Shown here piece after piece: positions 49,775 to 58,913 of a DNA stretch of 62,558 bases. Under the pieces are notes generated by a model. It was not told the origin of the DNA, made no database searches, and saw only the letters and a list, made by a program, of their open reading frames with translations. Within the stretch, counting starts at the first letter, position 1, and every line of letters begins with the position of its first letter. The position numbers and the translations under genes are program-made. Source of the DNA: an uncultured Aeromonadales bacterium (GTDB lineage Bacteria > Pseudomonadota > Gammaproteobacteria > Enterobacterales > Succinivibrionaceae); contig CACWLF010000004.1 of the NCBI GenBank assembly GCA_902761645.1, forward strand, positions 1 to 62,558, in the 5' to 3' direction.

Positions 49775-51067
49775 ATGAGCTCTATTAAAGTAGAAGAGCA
49801 AAAACAATTATCAGATTCAGAAATGCGGACGGCGGATAGGGACAGTATCTGGAAGCTGGTTTTTTCCAAAAATACCCTGATATGTTCGATACTGGGTTTT
49901 TCATCCGGATTGCCCTTGTACCTCCTTTTGTCATTAATACCAATCTGGCTAAAATCCAATGAGGTAGACCTGAAAACCATCGGTATTTTTTCATTACTGA
50001 TGTTTCCGTACAGCTGGAAGTTTGTTTGGGCACCTTTTCTGGATGCTTATTTTTTCAGAATGATTGGCCGACGCAGAACCTGGATGTTTTGTACTCAGAT
50101 TGTCCTGTTGACTCTTATCGCAATGCTGGCGGATGTGGATCCTCGGAAAGAAATGGGTTTGGTTTCTGTCATCTGTCTTCTTATATCGTTTTTCAGTGCA
50201 TCACAGGATATTGTAATTGATGCATTCAGAAGAGAGATACTGTCAGATGCCGAACTCGGTTTCGGAAACAGTATCAATGTGAATTTCTACCGTTTGTCAG
50301 CCCTGGTTCCCGGCAGTCTGGCGTTAATACTTTCGGATATTGTTTCGTGGACAGTTGTTTTCTGGGTAATGGCTGTTTTTATGCTGCCGGGATTGCTGTT
50401 AACGATCTTTGTAAAAGAGCCTAAAATTTATCATGAGGTTAACAGCCTTAAAGATGCGATTATTGATCCGTTTATTGAATTTTTTAATCGACGTAAATTA
50501 TCGGGCATGATGATTTTTCTTCTCTTTCTGGTTTTATACAAAGTCGGTGACTCAATGGCAACCGCATTGATTACTCCCTTTTATAAGGATATCGGATTCA
50601 CTAATACGGAAATAGGTGTTACTGCCAAAATCATAGGTACTTCAGCAACGGTTATAGGTGCGTTGCTTGGCGGTATCATTATGATGAAAATAGGTATTAA
50701 CAGATCACTGTGGTATTTCGGCTGGGTACAGCTTGTTACAATTTTGGGTTTTGCTTTACTGGCAAAGGCCGGACATAATATCAGTGTTTTATCCCTGGCG
50801 GTGGCAGGAGAGTATCTTGGCGTAGGCCTGGGAACAGCGGCTTTTACTGCATTTATAGCAAGGGAAACAAATCCTGCTTTTACGGCAACCCAGTTTGCAC
50901 TGTTTACGTCTATTGCCGCAATTCCGAGAGTTTTCTGCAACAGTATGACGGGATTTATGGTTGAATATATGGGATGGTTTTTATTTTTCCTCTTATGTAC
51001 AATTATTGCATTACCGGGTTTACTGCTGGTAAAGGTTGTAGCACCGACCGGAATACATGGTAACTGA
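49775..51067 (+). CDS. ampG: AmpG-like muropeptide permease (MFS)
   Basis: Imports anhydromuropeptides from the periplasm for peptidoglycan recycling. 430 aa, 12 predicted membrane helices. AmpG-type motifs: GFSSGLPLYLL, KTIGIFSLLMFPYSWKFVWAP with LDAYF, GRRRTWM, and FSASQDIVIDAFRRE. The partner Mpl ligase is in the same window (58.9 kb), which supports the recycling role. It follows yajQ directly; its end overlaps the region just before folB. Confidence 0.88.
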   Translation: MSSIKVEEQKQLSDSEMRTADRDSIWKLVFSKNTLICSILGFSSGLPLYLLLSLIPIWLKSNEVDLKTIGIFSLLMFPYSWKFVWAPFLDAYFFRMIGRRRTWMFCTQIVLLTLIAMLADVDPRKEMGLVSVICLLISFFSASQDIVIDAFRREILSDAELGFGNSINVNFYRLSALVPGSLALILSDIVSWTVVFWVMAVFMLPGLLLTIFVKEPKIYHEVNSLKDAIIDPFIEFFNRRKLSGMMIFLLFLVLYKVGDSMATALITPFYKDIGFTNTEIGVTAKIIGTSATVIGALLGGIIMMKIGINRSLWYFGWVQLVTILGFALLAKAGHNISVLSLAVAGEYLGVGLGTAAFTAFIARETNPAFTATQFALFTSIAAIPRVFCNSMTGFMVEYMGWFLFFLLCTIIALPGLLLVKVVAPTGIHGN

Positions 51068-51089
51068 TAATAATCAAAAGGTGATTTGG

Positions 51090-51440
51090 ATGGACTGTAT
51101 ATATATTGAAGGATTACGTGTAGATTGCAGAATTGGCATTTACGAATATGAACAAAATAAAGAGCAGCCTTTGTTTATTGATGTTACAATTACATATGAT
51201 AATAAAAATGCCGGTATATCAGATGATTATAGTTCTGTTATCGATTATGCCCATGTAGCTGCCGATATTGAAAATCTGCTGCATTCTAATTTTTTCAGTT
51301 TAATTGAAACTGCCGCTGAAAGAATCAGCAACATGATTCTGCAGAAATATCATGCGGAAAAGGTTGTGGTAAAAATCAATAAGCCGGAAGCTGTGGAAAA
51401 TGCCAGGGCTGTAGGAATCATTATTGAGAGAACAAGATAA
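51090..51440 (+). CDS. folB: Dihydroneopterin aldolase
   Basis: Cleaves dihydroneopterin to hydroxymethyl-dihydropterin in folate synthesis. About 116 aa from ATG 51090 (MDCIYIEGLRVDCRIGIYE) with AAGG about 8 nt upstream; the ORF start at 51057 lies inside ampG and is not family-like. Catalytic Glu in GIYEYEQNKEQ, Tyr in VIDYAHVA, and KINKPEAVENARAVGI. folK, the next enzyme, overlaps its stop by one base. Confidence 0.93.
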   Translation: MDCIYIEGLRVDCRIGIYEYEQNKEQPLFIDVTITYDNKNAGISDDYSSVIDYAHVAADIENLLHSNFFSLIETAAERISNMILQKYHAEKVVVKINKPEAVENARAVGIIIERTR

Positions 51441-51931
51441 TGGATGATACAGAGGTTTATATAGCCGTTGGAAGTAATGAATTTCCGGAAAAGCATATAA
51501 ACATGGGACTGAATTTACTGCAGGAGAATGTTTTAACTGATGTCAGAATATCTTCCTGTTATAAATCTCATTCAATCAACGGAGGCGCGGATTATCTGAA
51601 TCTGGTTATCCGCGCCGAGTCAAGGATTGATTCGTACGATGAACTTGTTTTGCGGCTTAAGGAAATAGAAAAGAAATGCGGACGAGTGAAAAATCCGTAT
51701 CACAGCTGCGTTCTGGATCTGGATCTTCTGCTGTTCGGAAAACAGGTCATAAAAGGTAAACTGCCGCACGAAGATTTATATAAATATCTGCATGTTCTGG
51801 TTCCTTTTTGTGAACTGGCAGGTCATGAGAAAGATTTACTGTTCAATCGTACCTATAGTGAAATTTTAAAATCAATGGAACACTCAAATGATGATATTTA
51901 TTTGAAAAGATTTGATTTTATTAGAGATTAG
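51440..51931 (+). CDS. folK: 2-amino-4-hydroxy-6-hydroxymethyldihydropteridine pyrophosphokinase
   Basis: Transfers pyrophosphate to hydroxymethyl-dihydropterin, the step after FolB. 163 aa. YIAVGSN at the N-terminus and the DLDLLLFG signature (VLDLDLLLFGKQ) are clear; HVLVPFCELAGHEKDL replaces the common R..VL.PL.ei region. Somewhat divergent but complete. Overlaps folB by one base; folB-folK pairing gives two consecutive folate enzymes. Confidence 0.88.
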   Translation: MDDTEVYIAVGSNEFPEKHINMGLNLLQENVLTDVRISSCYKSHSINGGADYLNLVIRAESRIDSYDELVLRLKEIEKKCGRVKNPYHSCVLDLDLLLFGKQVIKGKLPHEDLYKYLHVLVPFCELAGHEKDLLFNRTYSEILKSMEHSNDDIYLKRFDFIRD

Positions 51932-51960
51932 ATTTTCATTTTGTTAATTTACTGTTAATT

Positions 51961-52788
51961 ATGGATTTATATATTTTTTTACAGACTGTTGTTTTAAGTC
52001 TCATTCAGGGACTGACTGAATTTCTTCCAATATCCAGTTCTGCTCATCTGCTGCTTCCAAGCGCTCTCTTCGGTTTTAGGGATCAGGGCATTGCGTTTGA
52101 TGTTGCTTGTCATGTGGGAACGTTGATTGCTGTAATGGTGTTCTTCAAACAGGAACTGATAGGGATGTTTAAGGACTGTCTCGATTACACCAAAACAAAG
52201 AAAGTTACCGGCAATGTGGTTATGGCATGGTATCTGATCTGCGGAACCATACCTGTTTGTATCGCCGGTTATCTGATAGATAAATATCTGCTTGACAGTA
52301 TCAGGGATTATGCCACCTACGTAATTACGGCTACTACCATAATATTCGGTATTGTTTTGTATCTTGCTGATCGTTATGCTGTGCGTAACGAAAATAAGAT
52401 TACTGAGAATAACATGGGGTTCAAAACCGCAATGATAATTGCATTGTCTCAGATTCTGGCTATGATACCTGGTACATCAAGATCCGGAATATCAATTACC
52501 GCTTCATTATTTTGCGGTTTAACCAGAAAGGCTGCCGCCAAATATTCATTTTTGCTGTCAATTCCATTAATTATGGCAGCAGGACTTCATTCTGGTATAA
52601 AGGTTTTAAAACAGGATCTTGCAGCTGCTGATTATGCTTATATGGGTATCGGTATCGTTTTATCCTATATTTCAGCTTATCTTGTTATCAAATTCTTTAT
52701 GAAATGGATTGAGAAGATCGGTATGACTCCGTTTGTAATTTACCGGTTGCTTCTCGGTCTGGTTCTCTTGCTGATAATAATCTTCTGA
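51961..52788 (+). CDS. uppP: Undecaprenyl-diphosphatase
   Basis: Membrane phosphatase (BacA) that recycles the lipid carrier for peptidoglycan and O-antigen. 275 aa, about eight membrane helices. Both repeats are present: QGLTEFLPISSSAHL with the catalytic (E/Q)XXXE region, and the PGTSRSG motif (LAMIPGTSRSGISITASL). The folB-uppP-cca order is as in E. coli. Confidence 0.96.
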   Translation: MDLYIFLQTVVLSLIQGLTEFLPISSSAHLLLPSALFGFRDQGIAFDVACHVGTLIAVMVFFKQELIGMFKDCLDYTKTKKVTGNVVMAWYLICGTIPVCIAGYLIDKYLLDSIRDYATYVITATTIIFGIVLYLADRYAVRNENKITENNMGFKTAMIIALSQILAMIPGTSRSGISITASLFCGLTRKAAAKYSFLLSIPLIMAAGLHSGIKVLKQDLAAADYAYMGIGIVLSYISAYLVIKFFMKWIEKIGMTPFVIYRLLLGLVLLLIIIF

Positions 52789-52800
52789 TTCAAGTCAAGA

Positions 52801-52837
52801 TCGTCCGGGGAGGATATGCCGGGCGACTGATTTTTTT
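52801..52837 (+). terminator. Terminator of uppP, at the convergent cca end
   Basis: TCGTCCGG (52801-52808) pairs with CCGGGCGA (52819-52826) with one T-G pair; 10-nt loop, then TTTTTTT from 52831. Confidence 0.75.
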
Positions 52838-54149
52838 ATTTTTGAAGAGACTGTCTCAGTTTTTTCTGTTTAATCCATTCTGGATCTTCTTTCTTTTCAC
52901 TTTTCAGTTCCTCAGCGTGTTCGATATTCCAGTTACTACGATACTGTTCCATTGTTTCAAGACGCAATTCATCAAGTTTTTCGGAAATTTGTGCACCTTT
53001 GTAGCCTTGTTTTATTAATTCATTCGGTTTGATGTCCTTTATTTGAATAAAAAGATCTTCAATTAATTTAGGATGAGTGTACTGAAGATTTTCAAAGCCA
53101 AGTCTGCCGTGAAAATCAGCTTTGCAGCAGTTGAGAAGATAATTAACATGAACCGGATTACGGAATGCATCAATTCTTTTTAACAGTTCCAGTATCTCTT
53201 TGTTTGATTTATAAAGAGCAGTGTGAACCATTGAATGTTCCCGTGCAATAAATTCCGCAACTTTTCGGTAATTATTGGGGATTCTTAAACGATCGCAGAA
53301 TTTCTCGATAAGAGGAACTCCTTTTTTACCGTGATTTGTGTGACTTGGCAATATATTTTTATCCGTCAGAGCTTTGCCGAAGTCATGGCAGAAAATTGCA
53401 AATTTTTCAATCGGTTCATAGTTATGTCTGCAGGCATACGACAGACATAATTCCATGTGAGTTCCGGTATCGATTTCAGGGTGCCAGTATTTGCGTGCCG
53501 GAATACCGTAAAGATTATCCATTTCAGGAAAAACAACGCCAAGAGCTCCGCAGTTTCTTAAAATTTTTATAAAAATGTCTGCGTCACCATTAATAAGAAC
53601 TTTGTTGAATTCAAGAAATATTCGTTCAGGTGTCAGGTAGTTTATTTCTCCCTGCAGTACCATGGATTTCATTAGTTCCATTGTTTCCGGAGCAACTGTG
53701 AAACCGAGATGGTTGAATCTTGCTGCAAAACGGGCTACTCTCAACACACGGAGCGGATCTTCCGCAAAGCTGTCATTGATATGGCGAAGCACTTTTTTTT
53801 TCAGATCTTCTCGTCCTCCGCACGGATCTATGATATTGCCGTCCGGATCTTCTGCAATTGCATTAATTGTCAGATCTCTTCGGATCAGATCCTCCTCAAG
53901 AGTAATGTCAGGTGCGAAATCAAAACAGAATCCGTTATATCCGTGCCCTTCTTTTCTTTCCTTTCGGGCAAGCGCATATTCGCAGTTGGTTTTGGGTTCC
54001 AGAAAAACAGGAAAGGAGTTGCCGACCTGCCGATAACCAAGGGAAAGCATCTCCTCGACAGTGGATCCGACAACGACATAATCATTGTCTGTAACAGGAA
54101 TATTCAGCAGCCTGTCCCGTACAGCTCCGCCTACTAAATAAATTTTCAT
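52836..54149 (-). CDS. cca: Multifunctional CCA-adding tRNA nucleotidyltransferase
   Basis: Adds or repairs the 3' CCA of tRNAs without a template. 437 aa, the long gammaproteobacterial type. GGAVRDRLLNIPVTDNDYVV (G-DxD head), LARKERKEGHGYNGF, DLTINAIAEDPDG, RVARFAARF, and a C-terminal HD phosphohydrolase domain (FCHDFGKALT; REHSMVH). Convergent with uppP. Confidence 0.96.
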   Translation of the reverse strand: MKIYLVGGAVRDRLLNIPVTDNDYVVVGSTVEEMLSLGYRQVGNSFPVFLEPKTNCEYALARKERKEGHGYNGFCFDFAPDITLEEDLIRRDLTINAIAEDPDGNIIDPCGGREDLKKKVLRHINDSFAEDPLRVLRVARFAARFNHLGFTVAPETMELMKSMVLQGEINYLTPERIFLEFNKVLINGDADIFIKILRNCGALGVVFPEMDNLYGIPARKYWHPEIDTGTHMELCLSYACRHNYEPIEKFAIFCHDFGKALTDKNILPSHTNHGKKGVPLIEKFCDRLRIPNNYRKVAEFIAREHSMVHTALYKSNKEILELLKRIDAFRNPVHVNYLLNCCKADFHGRLGFENLQYTHPKLIEDLFIQIKDIKPNELIKQGYKGAQISEKLDELRLETMEQYRSNWNIEHAEELKSEKKEDPEWIKQKKLRQSLQK

Positions 54150-54492
54150 CGGCCACTCTCCAGTAAATGTGTTACATCTGGTTGATTTTTATGAATTATC
54201 AATCAGATAGGTTCCTAACAATAACAAGTGCTTTTGTGTTAAAATTATAGCCTGTCGCGTGAGATTATAATGCTTATTACGGCTGTTGTACAATTTAAAA
54301 AGAGCAGATATTTTCCTTAACAGGTGACTCGGGGAATCTGTCGGAACATTTGATTTATGTGAATGTCTGTATTGTTTCGTTTTGTTTAAAAATCAAACGG
54401 ATGCAAGTATAATAAGGATACTGTTTTTTTGTTTGTATAAAAGCTGATTATTCCAGAGAATTTATCATATTTGATTTTGAGAAAAAATAATA
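54150..54492. other. Intergenic region between cca and gspA (no gene seen)
   Basis: 343 bp with divergent genes on both sides. It contains a perfect TATAAT at 54408-54413 about 80 bp before gspA but no convincing -35 at 17 nt, and an AT-rich stretch near 54236-54275 that could hold the cca promoter. No RNA gene or repeat recognised. Confidence 0.4.
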
Positions 54493-56118
54493 ATGTATAG
54501 CGAGTTTTACGGATTGCTGGAGAATCCTTTTTCCATTTCTCCGGATCCGAAATATTTTTATTTAAGTGAACGTCACAATCAGGCGTTTGCACACCTGTCG
54601 TACGGTTTAAAGTCGGGTGGTGCTTTTGTGCTTCTGACGGGAGAAGTAGGAACCGGGAAAACCACTGTTTCAAGAAGATTATTAAATATTTTGCCTGAAG
54701 ATACAAATCTGGCTATTATCTATCATCCTACTGACGAGGCGCGTGATCTGTATGCCTGCATATGTGACGGGTATGATATTCCCTATGAAAAAAATGCCTC
54801 GATCAAGGATTTGTTTGATCTGCTGAAGGATTTTTTGTTTGCCAAGCTTGAGGAAGGTCATTCAAGTGTAATCGTTGTCGATGAAGCGCAGATGCTTTCT
54901 GAAGATTCTCTTGAACAGTTGCGACTGCTGACAAATCTGGAAACTGATAACAAGAAGGTTGTTCAGATAGTACTGATAGGTCAGCCGGAACTGCAGGAAA
55001 TGCTGAATCGTCAGTCTCTGCGTCAGTTGTCTCAGAGAATAACTGCCCGTTATCACATTATGCCGCTGGACAGGGATGATATTGGTTCCTATTTAAGGTT
55101 CAGACTGCAGGTTGCAGGAAGAGTACAGCCTCTTTTCAACGAAGCTGCCATCAGACTTATTTCCAGATTCAGCGGCGGTATTCCTCGTCTTATAAATCTG
55201 GTTTCTGATCGCGCAATAGAAGAAGGAGAGGAGACAAAATCGAGGATTATAGGTGAGGACGAGGTTAAAAGGGCGATTAATTTTGTTTCTCCCGGTCAAA
55301 CTGTCAGACAGAATACTGCCGGATATTCGGAAAATGAAGGGCTGCCTAAAATATATACAGCTGTGATTTATACTCTGGTTTCAGCAATTGCTTTATGTCT
55401 CGGTGCATATCTCTCCATGGAAAATGGCCCCTTGATAAAACCGGAACAGCCGGAGCAGATTGTAAAGGAAGAAATTGTAAATAACAGTGCGGCGATCGAG
55501 ACTCAGAAAGAATTTAAAAACAAATACAAGACCGATGTAAGAGCATCAAGCTCCGAGGAAAAGGCACTTGCCGATCTTTACCGTATATGGGGATATGAGG
55601 GAGAGGGAGTTGATTGCAAACTCGCTCCGTTGGTTTCTTTGGCCTGCTTTAGTTTTGACGGTACGTTTGATGATTTCATAAAGATAGATCATCCGGCGGT
55701 TGTAAGGCTGTTTGATAACAAGCTGCTGCAGTTCTATGCAACATTGGTATCTGTAACCGGGAATACAGCCAATCTGCTGATTGCAAATGAATCCTATGAA
55801 TTTGATTTATCCTATCTGAAGGAAATCTGGGATGGTCATGCCCTGATTTTGTGGAAAACGCTGCCGTCAGGTGCATCAAAACTGGCAAAAAATCCTGGCA
55901 AACAGGATTTAAACTTTTTAAGCCTGTCACTGGCAAGGGCGCTGAAGACCCGCCAGATAAACTATACGGCATTTTCACCTCAGCTTAAGGAAAAAATAAA
56001 GGATTTTCAGACCATGGTGGGATTGGATGCTGACGGTATAGTGGGTAGTCAGACCATAATGTTCCTTAACGCCAGGGGAGGTATCGGCATGCCTCATTTA
56101 ATGGAAGAGGAAGAATAA
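54493..56118 (+). CDS. gspA: ExeA/GspA-type secretion-assembly ATPase with peptidoglycan-binding domain
   Basis: Inner-membrane ATPase that, with GspB, helps place the type II secretin through the cell wall (known from Aeromonas). 541 aa. AAA+ domain: FSISPDPKYFYLSERH, Walker A GEVGTGKTT, Walker B VIVVDEAQ, LIGQPELQEML. A membrane helix near 290-307 (AVIYTLVSAIALCLGAYLS) leads to a periplasmic part ending in a PG_binding_1 domain (KDFQTMVGLDADGIVGSQT). gspB starts 6 nt later. No other type II genes lie in the window. Confidence 0.9.
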   Translation: MYSEFYGLLENPFSISPDPKYFYLSERHNQAFAHLSYGLKSGGAFVLLTGEVGTGKTTVSRRLLNILPEDTNLAIIYHPTDEARDLYACICDGYDIPYEKNASIKDLFDLLKDFLFAKLEEGHSSVIVVDEAQMLSEDSLEQLRLLTNLETDNKKVVQIVLIGQPELQEMLNRQSLRQLSQRITARYHIMPLDRDDIGSYLRFRLQVAGRVQPLFNEAAIRLISRFSGGIPRLINLVSDRAIEEGEETKSRIIGEDEVKRAINFVSPGQTVRQNTAGYSENEGLPKIYTAVIYTLVSAIALCLGAYLSMENGPLIKPEQPEQIVKEEIVNNSAAIETQKEFKNKYKTDVRASSSEEKALADLYRIWGYEGEGVDCKLAPLVSLACFSFDGTFDDFIKIDHPAVVRLFDNKLLQFYATLVSVTGNTANLLIANESYEFDLSYLKEIWDGHALILWKTLPSGASKLAKNPGKQDLNFLSLSLARALKTRQINYTAFSPQLKEKIKDFQTMVGLDADGIVGSQTIMFLNARGGIGMPHLMEEEE

Positions 56119-56123
56119 GTAAA

Positions 56124-56735
56124 ATGGTTAAAAACAGTTTTTTGTTGTTTGTTTTGGGTCTGATTTTAGGATTTGCAGTGCACAATTCGTATTCATGCTA
56201 CCGTTATCAGAAACTGCTGACTCCTAAAGTACAGGTTATAAAGAAAAATAAATTTGAAATAGCACGTTTACCGTACAGAGCTGCGGAGGAACCTGATTTT
56301 AATATTTCTCCGTTTCCAATACCTGAATACAATGTGGTCGAAACTCCTTCCATTCCTGTAACAGCAGGCAGAAATCAGGAAACAGTTGCCCGCAATACAA
56401 ATGCAGGAGATTTGGAATACCGTCTCAACCGGGCTGTTCATGAAAGTGAAGCGGAGTACAGGGTGGAAGAGGAAGTCTCGGAGGTTGGTTCATATACCAT
56501 CAATGACCTTCCGTCTAATATACAGATGCGGATTCCGTCATTTGTATATGGCTCTCATGTGTTTTCAAGCAATAATCGGGACAGATTTATTTCATTGAAT
56601 GGAAAAAATTATCATGAGGGTGATCTTGCTTTAGGTATTATGACTGTTGTTAAAATACAGCCTAACTATACAATTTGCAGGATCGACGGTACATCATTCA
56701 CGATTCCTTCACTCAGTGACTGGAAGGCAAAATAA
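56124..56735 (+). CDS. gspB: GspB/ExeB-like protein
   Basis: 203 aa partner of ExeA/GspA. N-terminal membrane helix (about 6-22), a disordered periplasmic stretch, and a C-terminal T2SSB-type domain: LPSNIQMRIPSFVYGSHVFS and RFISLNGKNYHEGD. The domain and the adjacency to gspA make the call firm. Likely translated together with gspA. Confidence 0.85.
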   Translation: MVKNSFLLFVLGLILGFAVHNSYSCYRYQKLLTPKVQVIKKNKFEIARLPYRAAEEPDFNISPFPIPEYNVVETPSIPVTAGRNQETVARNTNAGDLEYRLNRAVHESEAEYRVEEEVSEVGSYTINDLPSNIQMRIPSFVYGSHVFSSNNRDRFISLNGKNYHEGDLALGIMTVVKIQPNYTICRIDGTSFTIPSLSDWKAK

Positions 56736-56754
56736 CAAGCAAAAGGAGTAAAAA

Positions 56755-56994
56755 GTGACATTAATGACATTTATTTTTTCTTTTTTAGGTATTTGTATTA
56801 CTTTCTTTCTTTTGGCGGTAGGTGCGATTTTTGCGCACAAGACAATCAAGGGTTCATGCGGCAGTATCGATGATCTTGGAATTGAAAAAGCGTGCAAGTG
56901 TGAAAAACCTTGCTTTGCCAGACGAATGAGAATGAAAAGAGAAGAAGCTAAACGTAAAAAAGAAGAAATGAAAAAAGAATTAGGTTTGGAGTAA
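56755..56994 (+). CDS. nqrM: Na+-NQR maturation protein NqrM
   Basis: 79 aa. GTG start with AGGAG six nt upstream; an ATG three codons later is possible. One membrane helix (about 4-25) then KGSCGSIDDLGIEKACKCEK with four conserved cysteines and a basic tail. NqrM delivers iron for the Fe centre between NqrD and NqrE. ApbE, which flavinylates NqrB/NqrC, is next; the nqr structural genes are not in the window. Confidence 0.9.
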   Translation: MTLMTFIFSFLGICITFFLLAVGAIFAHKTIKGSCGSIDDLGIEKACKCEKPCFARRMRMKREEAKRKKEEMKKELGLE

Positions 56995-57001
56995 ATTTGT
57001 A

Positions 57002-58060
57002 ATGATCCGTAATATTTTCGGTGTTATCTGTATAGCTGCAATTATTGTTGCTTTTGCATTTATGAATAACAGCAAGACTTCTGAAATTATTGAACAGAAA
57101 AATAAAACTGAGGTAAGCGGTCCTATTTTCGGCACTCAGTATGGAATTACTGTAATAGGGGACTATCCAGGCGGAAGCGCCAAATTAGAGCAGGATGCCA
57201 TGCAGGTTCTTAACAGGATTAATGATGAAATTTCAACTTTCAACAAAAATTCTGAATTGTATAAATTCAATGATTTTCAGTCTACGGAGCCATATCCTGT
57301 TTCCGAAGATACAGCACTGATGATTATTGAAAGCATGCGCGTGGGAAAAATGCTTAACGGTGTCATGGATATCACTGTGGGTCCTCTGGTTGATTTATGG
57401 GGATTCGGACATATAAAAAAGGAAGAGGGATTTATTCCGTCTGACGATGAAATTGCGGAAGCAAAAAAACTGGTTGGTCTGGATAAAATTCATCTTGAAT
57501 TTAATTATTCAGGATCAACCTTGAGAAAGGATCATCCGGGCATGCGTGTGGATTTGGCTACCATCGGAGAAGGTTATGCTGCGGATCAACTGGCGAAAAT
57601 GCTGGATTACAGAGGTATAAACAATTATCTTGTGCATGTGGCTGGTGCAATGAGATCAAAAGGATTCAACGCCAGCGGTGCTCCGTGGAAGATAGTGATA
57701 GAAGAGCCGGAAGACACTATCGGCAAGCCTCATGCTTTAATTGATATTCATAACATGGCTGTTTCTACCGCAGGAAGTTACCGCAATTACTTTGAAAAGA
57801 ACGGAAAAAGATTTTCTCATGCGATAAATCCTAATACGGGTGCACCTATTTCCCATAATACTGTGTCTGTAACCGTAATCGGCGACAGTGCTACCTTTAC
57901 GGATGCCATCGATACCGGTTTACTGGTAATGGGCGCGGATCAGGCTTTGGTGTTCGCAAATGAAAACAATATTGCAATATACTGTTTAGTAAAAACCAAA
58001 GACGGTTTCAAGGCACGCTACAGCAGGGCTTTTAAAAATTATCTGGTTCCTATTAAATAA
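57002..58060 (+). CDS. apbE: FAD:protein FMN transferase ApbE
   Basis: Attaches FMN covalently to Thr residues of NqrB/NqrC (or RnfG/RnfD). 352 aa. An N-terminal membrane helix (about 5-21) without a lipobox cysteine suggests a membrane anchor rather than a lipoprotein. FGTQYGITV, MDITVGPLVDLWGFG, VDLATIGEGYAADQL, VHVAGAMRSKG, and AINPNTGAPISHNTVSVTVI are the family motifs. Directly after nqrM. Confidence 0.95.
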   Translation: MIRNIFGVICIAAIIVAFAFMNNSKTSEIIEQKNKTEVSGPIFGTQYGITVIGDYPGGSAKLEQDAMQVLNRINDEISTFNKNSELYKFNDFQSTEPYPVSEDTALMIIESMRVGKMLNGVMDITVGPLVDLWGFGHIKKEEGFIPSDDEIAEAKKLVGLDKIHLEFNYSGSTLRKDHPGMRVDLATIGEGYAADQLAKMLDYRGINNYLVHVAGAMRSKGFNASGAPWKIVIEEPEDTIGKPHALIDIHNMAVSTAGSYRNYFEKNGKRFSHAINPNTGAPISHNTVSVTVIGDSATFTDAIDTGLLVMGADQALVFANENNIAIYCLVKTKDGFKARYSRAFKNYLVPIK

Positions 58061-58081
58061 CAAATAAGATGGTTGTATAAA

Positions 58082-58912
58082 ATGAAATTTATTTTTAATA
58101 CGATTATTTGGGGTCTAGCCACTTTCATGATTTTTGCACATCAGTATATGGGCAAGGATTATTTTTTCATAATCGGTTCAACTGTACTGTTTCTTAATAT
58201 GCTGCGCGGATATGAAAGGGGTGCGGCAGTTGGAAAAATGTTTTTTTCGGTATTTTTATTTCTGGTTCTAGGTTCCTTGGGGTTGCTGGTTTATTTATAC
58301 CGTGATCATAGTATTGATAATTTAAATCAGCTGGTTGGTTATCTGTACGGATACGGCGTTATATATTTCGGTCTGGCTATTATTGCCTTTATCGTTTATC
58401 TCTTCAAAATGATGGTTACAAATTTCCACTACGGTTCAGAGGGAAAAATAGAAAACCGCAATCACGAAATATATATGACGAATTCGGCAGCACAATATCA
58501 ATCCAAGGAACAAGCAGATCAAAAGGTATCAAGAGTTGTATGGCTGTGTGATCTGATGGTGATATTGTTTATAGTTTTAACTACTTATCTTCTGTTTGGT
58601 TTCCACCTCATGAAGATAAAATTTGAAACAATTGATTTTCAGCTGAATATGGAAAGTACTGTAATCATCTGTTCATGCTGGCTAGGCGCTCTCTTTTATT
58701 TTTTTAATGTCGGAATAAAATTTCTGCTGTATGCCGTGGTTTTCCACTGTATTGTGTGCGCCGTGTTTCACAGCAGTCTGTTCCAGTTCGGTCTGCTTTC
58801 AGAAACCGGTCTTATACAGCTGGCCAAATCAATAGGATATATTTTTTTACCGTCAGTTATAATTTTCTTTGTACGTGAAATGAAAATCATAACCTCTTTT
58901 AAGGATTATTAA
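58082..58912 (+). CDS. Integral membrane protein of unknown function
   Basis: 276 aa from ATG 58082 (a TTG at 58073 is the ORF start). About seven or eight hydrophobic helices, with one polar cytosolic or periplasmic loop near residues 120-155. No motif recognised. It sits between apbE and mpl with tight spacing (22 and 1 nt), so it is in the same transcript. The family may be restricted to close relatives. Confidence 0.65.
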   Translation: MKFIFNTIIWGLATFMIFAHQYMGKDYFFIIGSTVLFLNMLRGYERGAAVGKMFFSVFLFLVLGSLGLLVYLYRDHSIDNLNQLVGYLYGYGVIYFGLAIIAFIVYLFKMMVTNFHYGSEGKIENRNHEIYMTNSAAQYQSKEQADQKVSRVVWLCDLMVILFIVLTTYLLFGFHLMKIKFETIDFQLNMESTVIICSCWLGALFYFFNVGIKFLLYAVVFHCIVCAVFHSSLFQFGLLSETGLIQLAKSIGYIFLPSVIIFFVREMKIITSFKDY

Positions 58913-58913
58913 A

